Notes under the pieces: generated by a model | Seen by the model: only the letters and a program-made list of their open reading frames with translations | What the model was told of the DNA's origin: nothing | Database searches by the model: none | Shown here: positions 1 to 10,850 of the stretch, one piece after another | Layout of the letters: every line of letters starts with the position of its first letter | Numbering within the stretch: the stretch's first letter is position 1 | From: Hortaea werneckii | Taxonomy: Eukaryota > Ascomycota > Dothideomycetes > Mycosphaerellales > Teratosphaeriaceae | Length of the DNA: 64,000 nt | Direction: 5' to 3' | NCBI GenBank assembly: GCA_037044905.1 | Contig: JBAOKB010000061.1 | Location: 62,001-126,000 of the forward strand | Program-made: the position numbers and the translations under genes

Positions 1-567
1 AGGGAGGGGGCAGCGGTAGCGATTCAGAAGGTGTTTGGCAGGTCTTTTGACGCTTGCGAGGGTTTGAGGATCCCACTGAAGGACTTGTGCCGCCAATCGA
101 GATGTTTGCAGAACTTGAAGGGTAGCTCGCCACACCAGTGCCCTGCAGACTCTGTTGAGGACCGAACTGCTTCGAGTGCACTGGTATTTCGTGAGTCTAG
201 CTCGTTCAAAACGCATGAAGACATGCTTACCGTTACTGCTGCCTTCTTTTTCTACTTCGTCCAAGGTCTTCTTGCCTATCTCGGAGTGCTGCGAGTCATC
301 TGTTGTGGCTTCGGTGTTCGCCAGCTTGGCTCGAAGAGAATCTATTTCTTTCTCGTACGAGGCTAGCTTTTCTCGCAGACATAGGAAACTGGAGTTGGCT
401 GCTTTGCGCTCTTCTTGAGCAGCTTGATACAAACGTTTGACCAGCGCTCTTTGCTCCGAAGCGCCATCGAACTCCCAGCCCAGAGCCAGACTCATGAGGT
501 CCATCAAGAGGACGTCCGTCGTTTTTTGGTGTTCTCTGCTGGAGCCTTGATCTGCTACATTATCCAT
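1..567 (-). CDS. Partial hypothetical coiled-coil protein (left edge)
   Basis: The open frame runs off the left edge, so only the N-terminal part is present. I place the ATG at 567, exon 1 at 567-231 and an intron at 230-181 (gtaagc donor, taccag acceptor, 50 nt); exon 2 runs from 180 to the edge. Exon 1 encodes 112 residues rich in Glu, Lys, Ala and Leu, with heptad-like spacing around the segments LYQAAQEERKAA and EKLASYEKEIDSLRAKL, so a coiled coil is likely. Exon 2 turns Ser/Pro/Gln-rich and contains a basic patch (PRKRQK) that could be a nuclear localisation signal. Without splicing the frame also stays open, but the peptide then looks less natural. I do not recognise the family. The arrangement (short helical segment, then disordered Ser-rich region) would suit a nuclear regulator or scaffold, but that is a guess. 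Confidence 0.55.
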   Translation of the reverse strand, partial: MDNVADQGSSREHQKTTDVLLMDLMSLALGWEFDGASEQRALVKRLYQAAQEERKAANSSFLCLREKLASYEKEIDSLRAKLANTEATTDDSQHSEIGKKTLDEVEKEGSSNGKHVFMRFERARLTKYQCTRSSSVLNRVCRALVWRATLQVLQTSRLAAQVLQWDPQTLASVKRPAKHLLNRYRCPLP

Positions 568-1950
568 GCTGTAGGGTTTCGAGAGGTTGAAGTTCCAGTG
601 AAGGTTTTTGACATGCATCCAAGGCGTTTGCATCGGTGCACATGTTTTCAGATTCCGTCGCTTCCAAAACAGGAAAGCGCGCTACTGCTTACCCGCATCG
701 CTGAGGTCGAGCTGCAAATCATCAGAAGTACCACTGCCCAGGGACGTAATATGCCTGTTTGAGCAAACAAAAGCTGCATTCCAGCTGGCAGACGATGAAC
801 CATGCCATTGATACGTTTCCTGTGCCCAGGCTCCTGGTTTGTGAGCAGACGAGACCGATGTGAAATGAGCATTAGATACACTGCATTCTTATGTCTATGC
901 ACATGCTATCTGCAGGATGCACATGTTGTCTGCAGGATGGGCGGTCTTCAATGGCTCGACGAGAGTTGGTTCCAAAGATCGCTTCGATATCTGTTCCCTA
1001 ACGCTTTGGAACAGGTGCCCATGTGATGCCAAATATTTTGTGAATATAACAGTGACAATGTTGGCGACAGCCGGGATAACATGTTTTAAGAGCTCGCAAA
1101 GGCCAAGGTCAACATCTGAGAGCAAGTACGACTTTTCGCATCATAACACAGGAAATCGCCAGTCTGGTCAACATAAGAACAAAATATGCTGCTCTCCACA
1201 GCGACCCCCCTCGGACTGTCGCACAAGACCTCCAGCAAGGACGCCCAGTGAAAGAAGTATTGACTCGCGTAAGGTTAGTGAGACGAAGCTCTAGTGGAAG
1301 TGCCGAAACAGCTCCAAGGTTTTGTTTCCGACATGACGGGCCGCCGGCTACGATAATCAGTGCCACGCGAAATTATCTGCGCCGCCACGCGAGATTGTGC
1401 ATTGACAGCTGCCGGGCGAAGAACACCCAAAGCGCATGAGATTATTTTTTCTGGGTCACCCCGCTGTCTTTTCTAAGCCATCGAAGTCAGAGAGTCAGCG
1501 CCAATTGGTCGAGCAAGGGCACCACTGACTGTCTTTGCATGATCTCAAGGCGTCAGTATGGAGTGTAACATGGTCGAAGACATGGTCGAATGCGTGGCCG
1601 CCCTGCGATTACATGAGACATCGTAGTCCGAGCACGTCTCTTGCGGCTTCATACTCCTATGATGTTCCCTGTATCTTGCTTCAAATTCCTAGCGTCCACG
1701 GCATCTAGGCAAGAGTGATTGCCTTCGACCAGCGAGTGCGGCGATACCCACACGCACTCTTGACTTCCGTTCTCTTTGCATTCGAAGGGTCCATCTCACT
1801 TCAGCTGTACAAAATGCTCAAGCCGCCCTTTCGGCCTTTTGTGGATGTTTGACCCTATTTCTTTGCTTCTGCGACTTCTTGCTTCTTCTGTCTGCCCTGC
1901 ACTCCTTTTATTCCGACTCTGATTGCTCTGTAAAATCGAAGGAAATCAAA
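568..1950. other. Intergenic, divergent promoter region
   Basis: This is the 1.4-kb gap between the leftward partial gene and the rightward small secreted protein. It holds short open frames on both strands, none with recognisable protein features or plausible exon structure. The last 150 bases before the downstream gene are pyrimidine-rich (ctttcggccttttg..., cttcttgcttcttctg...), as is common just upstream of fungal start codons. Confidence 0.5.
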
Positions 1951-2564
1951 ATGATCGGCAACTTGATTGGCATGATCGGCATCTATCTAACGGGTCTCCT
2001 GGCCACCGGTGCAGCGGCTCAAAGCACACTGCAGCTGTTCATTGATAATTTGGATCCGAACACGCATTGGGCTGCCTCCGTCATTGAGAACTGTATTGGA
2101 ACGACAACTTATGCAGCAGTATGCACGAGCGCGGCTTTCAACGACGCTTGCAGCGCTGGTGCTCCGGTGGGTATTACAGCTCTTCATCATACACTCTGAT
2201 AACTAACAAAATACAGCCAATAACCATAACGGAAGGGCCATCCGTTTTCATAGCAACAACTGAAGCCATATATTCAGAGACAAGCGCAACGATCACCGAA
2301 TCATGCGATTTGCACACGGCCAAGACTTCGGCTCAATGCTACCAGACAATCGCTGAGAGTAATTACGGTCGGGACAATGTTAAGACCATCTCCTTCAACT
2401 TGACAGGCACGGCATACTACCAGTACGATGTCGAGGCTACTGCTGGTGTCAACAAACTTGGCGACGAGGGTTCCTGCAGTACCAGTGGCGCTGGCAGCAC
2501 GGTCAGTATGTTTGGGCTGGGTGCTATAGCTCTTGGGACGCTCGGTCTTGCCATTGTGCTCTAG
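1951..2564 (+). CDS. Small secreted, probably GPI-anchored protein
   Basis: Two exons, 1951-2166 and 2217-2564, give 187 residues. The intron (2167-2216) has donor gtgggt, an actaac branch site and acceptor tacag; a donor 4 nt downstream would break the frame. The N-terminus (MIGNLIGMIGIYLTGLLATGAAAQ) is a classical signal peptide with cleavage near residue 22. The mature part has six cysteines, Ser/Thr-rich stretches and one N-glycosylation site (NLT). The C-terminus ends with a small-residue segment (TSGAGS) followed by a hydrophobic tail ending LGTLGLAIVL, the signature of a GPI attachment signal. No catalytic domain is visible. Such proteins sit in the fungal wall or plasma membrane and can act in adhesion or host contact, but the role here is unknown. 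The start at 1951 is preferred because upstream in-frame residues are not signal-like. Confidence 0.7.
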
Positions 2565-3666
2565 GGTCGAAACGATTATTGTAAAGGGCTCATGTCGAGT
2601 AGACGCTTCGCGGCATTCGAGAGTTCATTAAAAATTACGAAGGCATGAAGGTGTGGAAGGAATAAGGCGATATTAATGTACAACCTAATTCATGAGTTCC
2701 TAAGGCTTGCATACGAACCTCTGGGACAAAAAGGCACAGCAGACAGATTGTTTTGAGAGTGGAAGAAGAAATCGCACTTGATCACACCTCAACATGATGC
2801 GGCCACAGGAACGAGACGTTGATGACACAATATAATTGATGTGTCCCTGAACATTCACAACCATCATCTTGCCCCCAAAGCCGACACTTAATACCCTCCC
2901 CGAGCTACTATTGAACCTCAAAGCGACGGAATCTTGAATCCCCCTTCGTGATTCCTGGACCGCAAAAAATGGCAAAAGAATGAACAGCAGCAGGTATTCT
3001 CATCTGGTCACCCACGATAATACTAATCTGCCGGTTTGCAGCTTAAGTACAGGAGAGCGGACGGGATCCTCTGTTTTCTGCAACCTATGGTCGTTCGTGA
3101 GAGGGAGCGCTGTAATGCTCGTTTATGTAGTATTGTTTTGCAGCTCTTCCCGGCCCTGGAACTGCTCTGACATGGCCGACCTCGTCACATTGTATAGTTA
3201 CTGTCTTAGAGCTGACTAGAGACGAACCTGAAAGATGGTTCCCTGCGGGTGTTCAAGTCTTTGACCGCAGATGACTACGCTCAATAGAGATGGGAAAAGA
3301 TTCAAGTTGCTTTTCGTGGTATGGAAAAGATGGCCAGATCCCGTCCGTAAGAAGAGCCTTGCCGATGGCCCCCAGGAGACGATGCGAGGTCGTCGTGTTA
3401 TTCTCTTCGCAATGAACCTGGAGCTTGTCCTTTCGAAAGCAGCTTGAGACGACATCTTTGCAAGTCGAGCCGTATGAAGCAGCATGAGTCTTGGGAACAA
3501 CACCCACAAACTTGCAAAGTCCAGCGGTTCGCCGACCAATACGACCAAAATTGAGCATGTGCGGGCTCTGTGGTAGAAGTATCCCGAGAGTTAAGCCGTG
3601 GAGGGCATTTCTGCGGTATAAAGCAAGCAGGAAACCGGTAGCGACAAGTTGTCTTTGTTGTTGACA
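2565..3666. other. Intergenic between convergent genes
   Basis: Space between the 3' end of the small secreted gene and the 3' end of the ankyrin gene. Overlapping minus-strand frames at 3216-3667 are short, rich in Arg/Ser/Cys and do not resemble a known family, so I see no supported gene. Confidence 0.45.
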
Positions 3667-4634
3667 CTAAATCTTTGCTAACAAACCCTTCTCAGCGTTT
3701 CGAAGCAGCACCACTGTAGCGTGGTTGTCATGAAGCTCTGCAACCTCAAGTGCTGTATTTCCGCAGGAGTCAGGTATGGAAACATCAGCTCCATTCTGAA
3801 GTAGTAATTGAGCAACCCCCGGCCTTCCGATTCTCGCCGCCTCGTGCAGGGCGGTCCCTAAGCCAACAACTTCTCGTACTGCATAGGAAAAAGGATCGTC
3901 TTCGTACATAATCTTGTTGATGTGTTGTCGGGAACGCTCGAGTATGAACTGCAGAACGTCTTCGGCGTCATCAGATGCTCGTCGCGCGGCCCAATGAAGT
4001 AGCTGACCGCGGAAAGAGGTGATCAAGGAGCAGTATTCGAACAGCTGTTGAACGACCGGCAACGGAGCACATCCTACGGCAGTTGAAAGAGGTGTTATGT
4101 CCATCTCACATCTCGCATTCGGATCAGCGCCATTGCTAAGGAACCACGATATCAAAGACTCATCGGGCGACGTAGCGATGGCATACCTGTGCGCCAAATT
4201 AACGATGATTCAAACGTGGGGCAATACATGACGCACGAGAGTAGAGAAGGGATGCACCAATCCTCGCTCTCGTTAATGTCCCAACCATGCTGCAAAAATA
4301 GGCAAAGCATCGCCAAGTCTCTCCGTCTGATTGCAGGCTTGATATTGACCAAGCGAACAGGGACGCCTGCGTGCAGAAGTGTCCATACCAAGGCCTGGCT
4401 TCCTGCGAGGACCGCTCCCAAGAGGCAAAATTGAAGGTTTTGCACATCCGTCCCGGCTTGCAACAGCTGAGAGATTTCTGTAGATGCGGCTAACGCATCG
4501 CCAGCGTGACACAGTGCCTCCGCCTTCGCTAACCCAGTGTCCTTAAGTTGAAGCTGTCGGTCATGAAGTATTTGTTCATCGCTGACGACCAATGGAGGCC
4601 CGACTGGTTCGAACTTTGGCAGATCCTCGTCCAT
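3667..4634 (-). CDS. Ankyrin-repeat protein
   Basis: Two exons on the minus strand, 4634-4237 and 4186-3667, encode 305 residues; the 50-nt intron (4236-4187) starts gtgcgt and ends cacag. The splice restores a continuous ankyrin unit from WCIPSLLS to YAIATSPDESLISWFL. Ankyrin signatures include FLSNGADPNAR..DITPLSTAV, LHWAARR, GTALHEAARIGRPGVAQLLLQNGADV and GNTALEVAELHDNHATVVLL, giving about five or six repeats over residues ~75-300. The first ~60 residues are acidic/Gln-rich and lack repeats. The protein has no signal peptide, membrane segment or catalytic domain, so it is probably a cytosolic or nuclear protein-interaction module. Stand-alone ankyrin proteins of this size are numerous in filamentous ascomycetes and rarely characterised; no specific partner can be inferred. 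Confidence 0.85.
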
Positions 4635-5339
4635 TTACTATCATTGATTGAGGCGGCGGTGCCCGGGAAAAGACGTTATCGCAAGAGGTGTGGAGGCAGG
4701 AAGGATGAGAGGTAACAAGTAGACGAGGTGGGTAACTGAAGACGGATGCATTGCTTATGCCGAGCAATGTGGGGTAGCTCGAAGGATCGTGTCATATCAT
4801 ACTACTATGTACCTAGGTACCTACCTAGGTACACTATGTACATAGGTACCTGACTGAACTCGAAACCGATGCTTGCAGCGCGGACATTCGCCTCAATCGT
4901 AACAGCCAATGAAGAACTTCATAGATGCGCCCAAGCTGTCTGGATTGGAAGAACCAGTGGTCCGAAACCAAAGGCTCCAGTGCACGGGCGTCATCGGTCG
5001 ACCGGCCATACTGAACAGCACCTTCGTCAAAGTATTGCATACCACGAAAAAGCTTCAGACTGGTGCGTGTAAGTCGAGCAGACATTGTTATCAGAAGGTA
5101 ATCAAAACAGAGGGGATTTTCTCTTCAAGTGACCTTGATATAAGAAAACGTTCGTACGTCGTAAATACGATGCCGAGGGCTCCTTCACGTACGTCCCGCC
5201 TCTGTCTACATAGCACCTTCATCCCTTCCAATTTGGAACAGACTATGCCGGCGCATGCTTTGTGCTGGCTTTTTCCACTCTATCAATGCTACAAATCTCG
5301 CGATATGCCAAGGCCAATTCAACGCAGCCGAAGGATGTC
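4635..5339. other. Intergenic, promoter side of ankyrin gene
   Basis: About 700 bases upstream of the ankyrin gene and downstream of the next minus-strand gene. It contains the CCTAGGTA-type palindromic repeat at 4801-4855 (listed separately) and no frame with recognisable protein character. Confidence 0.45.
4801..4855. repeat. Overlapping CCTAGGTA palindromic repeat
   Basis: A run of overlapping short palindromes built from TACCTAGGTA, GGTACC and TATGTACATA occupies about 50 bases some 170-230 bases upstream of the ankyrin gene start. A lone related copy (cctaggtacc) lies near 12063. Similar CTAGGTAC-type arrays recur in intergenic DNA of many ascomycetes; whether this one is a protein-binding site, a hairpin or a miniature-element remnant cannot be told from the sequence. 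Confidence 0.6.
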
Positions 5340-5882
5340 TTAATTCACCAAATGGCCATTGATATAGACTTTTGGCATATATCCCGGTCGTTCAGCATGC
5401 ACCACAATACTCGAGAAGCCCTCAGGTCGCGGACCTTCCGCGACTACAGGATAACTTCTCCAAATTACTTGAAGCCCGAGGCCTGCGAAGAAGCGCTGTA
5501 TGACCCGTATGACGTCCGGCATAGCTGGACTATTATTGAAGATTCCAGCTACGACATATGTCTCGCTCGTACGAAAATGGTCCTGGTTAGCTTGATAAAG
5601 CTGAGAGACGGCTTGAAGCAAGACACGTGCGTTTTCAATCGCAGCATTCGGATTCGTTTCGAGCGTTCTTTGTGTCGACCCTGGTGGCAAGGGGGCAATG
5701 TGGGCCAGGATTCCAGCTTCAGAGGAGATAACAGCAATCCCAGTACAGCTGTTTAGCCCGCCAGTTGCGAGGTATCTGATGGTTGTTTCCGGCGGCCAGA
5801 AAGCGATTGCTACTTGGTTCATGGGGACAATGGTACTCTCAGATTCTGCGAGACGGAGCACGTCTGCAATAGTCACCGACAT
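5340..5882 (-). CDS. Hypothetical protein, single exon
   Basis: An intronless frame of 180 residues, starting at the ATG at 5882 (the frame extends two codons further only from a TTG). The sequence has a hydrophobic/glycine core with YLATGGLNSCTGIAVISS and GILAHIAPLPPGS, then an alpha-helical stretch (ENARVLLQAVSQLYQANQDH) and a second strand-rich part. The TGGLNSC..A motif and overall layout loosely recall the CheD glutamine-deamidase fold (Cys-containing strand followed by His-x-x-P), but I cannot confirm that by eye. No signal peptide, membrane helix or disorder is seen. The composition and lack of internal stops support a real protein of unknown function. Confidence 0.65.
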   Translation of the reverse strand: MSVTIADVLRLAESESTIVPMNQVAIAFWPPETTIRYLATGGLNSCTGIAVISSEAGILAHIAPLPPGSTQRTLETNPNAAIENARVLLQAVSQLYQANQDHFRTSETYVVAGIFNNSPAMPDVIRVIQRFFAGLGLQVIWRSYPVVAEGPRPEGFSSIVVHAERPGYMPKVYINGHLVN

Positions 5883-6953
5883 AATCAACTTCTTCGTCAG
5901 TTGTTGGCGAGTACCGGGGAAAATGGAATTACCAAGGGTCTGATCTGAGAGATTTTCCCAGTCTTTCGAAGAAGTGAATTGTATACAAGGCGCTAGATAC
6001 GCGGATCACTATCAAGAAATGATCATCGGAAGAGCAGATGTTTGTGGTTTCGGAAATAAGGCAGAGTAGTAGAGCAGTGTGCCAATGGTCTTGCCTTTTG
6101 AGGAGGTCGTTGTTCATTGGAGCTGGGATTCTTGGTAAAAGCTCAAAAGCGCTTCTGAGAGAGAATACAGTGCCTGTACGCTTCGTTGGCGCTTCAAGCT
6201 GTGCGGTCGGATTGATTGGATCGGGCTAAACTGGCATGGTACGATAGCCCGCATTGCATTTGTAACCGGCAACAAATGACAAGATGCCCTTATTACGTAT
6301 GTTTCGTCTTCTGGTCCAAACGCTGCCGCAACTGATTCACGTTGATGCCCACTCGCTGCTTTAGTGTAATGACATGAATGCATCGAAACCACTATCATTG
6401 TGCACGTCCAAACTTTTTGAGATAAGCGCTGAAGGCCCTGCGCTACTGAGGTAGCGATACGCCTTCGCTAAAGAGCGCTTTCGCCTAAAACGGCTCTCAT
6501 CGAAGCGCTCGAAGTGGGAGGCAACGGGATTCGTCATCCTGACTCGCACTAGTATGATTTTCTTTCGGTGCATATGATCAATCTTGTTGAAATGGCTTTA
6601 ATACTCATTCGTACATTCCAAGTTGCGATTATGACTCTATTGGCACATGGTCTGGAATGACAGGGCATGAATAGTGCACAACAGAAGTCACGCTGTGTCT
6701 ATAGACAATTGTGTAGTCCTGATTTCACACAGCGTATCTGAGTCTCGAGTGCCTCGAAGCCTAAGAGTCAATAGCTAAGTACCTTATTTGAGGCGCTGGC
6801 TCATGCGCTTTGTCTTCTTCGATCATTGCTCGGTCGTGGTGAGCCCTGCTTGTGTCTTTTGAACATGATTCAAGCAGGCCGGCTTATCATTCATTTGATT
6901 GACCAGCTTTATAGAAGTGGAAGACTCCTTGCATCGACTTCTTCCATTGAATT
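5883..6953. other. Intergenic, no supported gene
   Basis: Roughly 1.07 kb between two minus-strand genes. Frames longer than 60 codons occur on both strands (for example around 6114-6398) but look like chance: Cys/His/Ser-rich, without domain character. The left part should hold the promoter of the upstream 180-residue gene. Confidence 0.4.
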
Positions 6954-8000
6954 TCATACAAACAGGTTGATATTGACAGCCAGAATTTGTCCGCCATGAA
7001 CTTGTGCACCAGGCGGCGGAAGGAGCATACCTCCATTAGTGGCCAGATACAACACGCCACGGTCACTGCTTGTCCGAGCGAAAGCCGCTGAGGTAATGCC
7101 CTGCACCACTGTACTGCCGTTCCCTCCAACCAGAGCTTGGGTCTGACCGTCTTGTTGCACCCCCCAAAGCGTATTGTTGCCTGCGACATAAGCCGTACCG
7201 TCTTCTGCCACCGCAAAGTCATCTCCAACGTCCGTAGCAGTCGTGATGGTTTGGATTGGGCCCGCTGCAGTGCCATCATCGTCGATTGCGATCTTGCCAA
7301 AGAGGTTGCTGCTTGGATTTGTGAAGTAAAGCTCACCATGAAGGTTGTGGATTCCATCAACGCCAAGTGGAAGTTTCGAACCTGGCGCGAAGGACATACT
7401 GTTGATGGCAGCAGTATATTTCCCGCTCGTTGTGTCCACGTGCCAAATAACACTCTTTGACGCATCTGCAAGCAAGACTGTACCGCGGTCGAAGTCTAAC
7501 GTAGTCAGACCGTCCGGAAGCCCAACGTCTGGCATGCTGTTGATTAGCTTGACCGGATTTTGGGCACCCTAGTAATTTGTTAGTAAGTTCCAGTCGATGT
7601 GCCAACGAATGCTGACGAGTATTACCACGCTCCAGGCGCCCATGTCAAGCCTCCAAATCTTTGCCGAGCCAGGCTTAGCAGTCGATGTCGTGAGATTCAC
7701 ATTCGAAGTGGCAACTATCCAAATATCATTCTGCACCTCGGTAATACCCAGGACACCTTCGCCAGAGTCGAATTGATGGACCACTACTGCAGTGTGACCA
7801 AAGGGGTCAACTTGGTAGACAGCGAATCGATTGAGAGAGGTGCAAAGTAGCATCCCATTTTGTCTAGTGGCAACGTTCTCGATCCAGGTTTCGTTGGCAA
7901 AAGTCCAAATGGTACCGACGGCATTATCACCAACATGGAGCGAAGTCGCGTCAGTGGCAATCGTAAAAAAGAGACAAATGGCAGCTGCGAGGGCGTACAT
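6954..8000 (-). CDS. Secreted SMP-30/gluconolactonase-like beta-propeller protein
   Basis: Two exons, 8000-7626 and 7568-6954, give 329 residues; the 57-nt intron has gtaata and ctaacaaattactag. The upstream in-frame codon at 8027 is GTG, so the ATG at 8000 is the start and leads directly into a signal peptide (MYALAAAICLFFTIATDATS). The mature protein has repeated propeller blades: GLTTLDFDRGTVLLADASKSVIW, LGVDGIHNLHGELYFTNPSSN, DDFAVAEDGTAYVAG and a last blade GVLYLATNGG. The motif LPDGLTTLDF..VLLADAS matches the SMP-30/strictosidine-synthase-like superfamily, where a central metal and acidic residues support lactone hydrolysis. Fungal secreted members are mostly uncharacterised. The putative substrate is unknown; membership of the six-bladed propeller fold is well supported. 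Confidence 0.82.
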
Positions 8001-9068
8001 CTTGTCAACCGGGGCTATTGCTTGCACTTGAGCGAGTGCCGAGCAAAGCGCTGTATATATATCATGTACACTACGCCCTTCTCTCTCGTCGCAGGCATTT
8101 ACACAAGGCGGGAAGTGTGGCGTCTAGACAAGGCCAAAATCCATATTGAGATCGATGGATCAATCTTAGTTACCACAGTGACGCCGATTGAGGTCAGTGT
8201 TAGGAGCCGCGATTCATCCATCACAACGTTTTCAATCTTACGCACCCGAATCCGAGACGATTAGCAGTAAAAGATGTATCGGACCATGCAACCGGTGGTG
8301 TGAATGGAGCTATGATGGCTTGAATCTTCAAGATTGCAGCACTTGTCGGAAAGCCAGTCAGTAGCTGACAGCCTCGCCCATCGACACCGTAAGGCTGAAT
8401 TGCGGGTCGGTATCCGTAGACCGGCAACGGATGTCAGTGGCAAATGACTGCACATCAACCGCCGACGATCGCAAGTTGCTCTGGTGTGCCAATTGCAGTC
8501 GAGCATGAACGGCTTCAAGGAAGACATCGCTACAAATACAATCATCATTGGACACAGTATTGAAGATCGCAGGCAGGGTACTCGATCAGAGCAATGCTCG
8601 ATGTTTGGGTCCAGCTTGTAGCAATGTCCTGCAGAACGCCACCGATGCTGATTCATGCTGAATCATGCTGCGAGGCGATATACAAGCCATCCAAGAAAGT
8701 CGAAGGATTTGCCAATGTCATCGTTTGGTGTTGGTTAAGAGTGACAAGCTTTTCGGTGAGCTTGTCCCATTCCACGGTTTAGTACCTAAGGTAGTATGTT
8801 CATCGTACGTTGTATAGTAGTTGTACAGCATGAGTCAGCCCCGAAGCCGAGTCGGCTAAACTACATGAACTCTGCACTTGTACCTGAAGCATGTATAATC
8901 GGCAGCTGAGGGCCTGGTCAGCATTATACACAAGCTCATATGATCCATTTGGTATGGGCAAATCGAGAAGTAACTTCCCATTCAAAAGGCTTAAATACCA
9001 ACTGCTTCTTGACCGAATCCATTCAATATGCAATTTCATCCTTTTGCCTCTTTTGAGATATCGCTATC
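8001..9068. other. Intergenic with a possible CFEM-like relic
   Basis: Divergent region between the propeller gene (-) and the DUF3237-like gene (+). On the minus strand at about 8358-8660 broken frames contain a Cys-rich segment (YPACDLQYC, then SNDDCICSDVFLEAV in another frame) resembling part of a CFEM domain, with internal stops and a frame change. No intact gene can be built. The rest holds nothing recognisable. Confidence 0.35.
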
Positions 9069-9827
9069 ATGTTGCACTACATCTCAGCACTTCGTGCCAT
9101 GGTTTTCGCAACATCGATCCGAACCTGTGTAGCTGAAGGAGGATCAGATGCGCCGGTGACACACCTCCCTCCCTCGGCGCCGTACATATACGCAACCCCT
9201 GCACTCTATCTGAATGTCAGTAAACCTAAAGATCGATGCTTCAAGATGCTAACTTGACAAGCTCACCGTCGAACGGGTCTCAAATCTCGGCAACCTTGCA
9301 ACTGGAGGTTTGCAGCTTCTGGGGCCGATCGTCGAAGGCCATCTGTTTTCAGAACCAGGCTTCGAGCTCCAATTCAGCGGCAGCGTACGGAACGCAGGCG
9401 ACTACCTGACTGCAGACCCAGGAAACGACGGCATCGCTCGTCCCGCATGTGTCGGCGAAGTCGTGCCAGACAACGGCGGCACGCCGTTCCTTTTCAGGAT
9501 CAATGGAATCGACCACGCCTCTGAGTTAGCGACTGAGATCTTCAACTCTAACAAATCTGAGGGGCGTAGTGTCCCATATGGATATTCATATTCCGGTAAG
9601 CTTACCCAGGTATTTAGAGGCATTCGAAAATGTGCTGAAGCTTCAAAGTATGGACGCCGACGTTTTATGGCGGAGAAGCGAACTATTCTTTGCTTCAGAA
9701 TAGCGTCTTCGCGGCTTCGGAGACTGTCGCGGATAGCAGTAGAGACGGCTACTTTGCTGTTGGTATGAAGATAGCGAAGCTGTGGCCAGTTAATACCACA
9801 ATCAGGATTGGCGAGGAGTTTCCATAG
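9069..9827 (+). CDS. DUF3237-like protein, probably secreted
   Basis: Three exons, 9069-9215, 9262-9595 and 9649-9827, give 219 residues. Introns are 46 nt (gtcagt ... gctaacttgacaag) and 53 nt (gtaagc ... caaag); both keep the frame and neither is visible from single-frame reading. The core reads LTVERVSNLGNLATGGLQLL, GPIVEGHLFSEP, AGDYLTADP, ARPACVGEVVPDNG and FRINGID, then SVPYGYSYS spliced to VWTPTFYGGEANYSLL and DGYFAVGMKIAKLWPV. This order (beta strands, TGG..L.GPI, then ARPxC.. and a terminal barrel strand) matches the DUF3237 beta-barrel family, of unknown function. The first ~20 residues can serve as a signal peptide, with an alternative Met at 9099. The gene stands at the left of the oxidoreductase-rich 9-20 kb stretch. 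Confidence 0.75.
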
Positions 9828-10850
9828 AAATGCCTTGCGGGGGCAAGACGAGAGGAGAAGAGGAGATTGCAGTTGAGGGAAAAGCGGTAAAGCGAAGATA
9901 GGAACGAGAAAAGATGACAGTGCAAAGTAGGACATCCCTCTCATTTTTAGCGGTGCGGAACCTTCTGATTGATTCGGTATGAAGCAGTGGGAATCGAGAT
10001 AAAGGTGATGGAGCCACTTCATACGCCGTCTGTGACATCTCGGCCTACCTCTGCGCATTCTTCTTAATTGCTCGGTCTGTGGCTTCGTACTCGGTCCTTG
10101 AAGTGCAATGGTGCATCACCAAGGTCAAAACAGAGCAGTCCCATTTTGTATGTAGCCACACAGCTGAAATGGTGCGATTTCGATCGGACAGTCTTCCATT
10201 AGGCCCCAAGATGATGGCATTCTGGCGTCTGCATGATCGTGCAGACCCCGAAACTCGCTCCACTAAATTATCAACAGTCGCCAGACCAAATGTGAGTAAC
10301 GCCACCATGAACGAGTCGATTCGCATCTGTCTGGCGTGGTAGCTTTCGGTGCATGAGGACATAACTTGGACAGAAGATCGGCGTACATCGCTGCTCGAGC
10401 TCCAAAGAACCCTGACCTTCCACTTCCATGCATAGCGGCTAAGTTCTGAGAAGCTGTCTCATCATGCAGGCGTCCCAGCCTGCAGAGCATCTGGACAAGA
10501 CATGCATGGAGGAAGGTTCCCGGGAAGACTCCGCAGTGGTTCATGCCAAAACATAGCTGGAACGCCTCTTATTGAATGTGCTGTCCAAGTATATGCAAGC
10601 ATGCGCTTCGTAAGCATTGGTCAGTATAGCATGCATATAGCCTAACCAACCAGGGAGACGGAGGTTATAGACCAGTTCCGAACCCGAGCTTGAAGTGGCC
10701 GAACATCGATATGGTGTAGCATGAAAGTTGCTTGTACCTATTCTCACTTGTCTTTGAGCTCTTGTTCGCCCAAAGATATAAGGGTCGCCGGATGACCCCT
10801 TTCTTGAGTTTTCACAATCGCAAGAAAACTTCAACACAGACCGCTTAATT
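9828..10850. other. Intergenic, no supported gene
   Basis: One kilobase between two plus-strand genes. Several minus-strand frames (up to 218 codons overlapping the DUF3237-like gene) are antisense to coding DNA or lack domain features. The 100 bases before 10851 are A/C-rich with gaaaacttcaacacag, fitting a 5' leader of the downstream gene. Confidence 0.4.

Noticed and set aside
6114..6573. Two minus-strand frames of 70-94 codons
   Set aside because: No domain, no signal, atypical composition; treated as chance.
6887..7471. 194-codon minus-strand frame
   Set aside because: Shadow of the beta-propeller gene in another frame; Arg/Gln/Ser-rich with no blade pattern.
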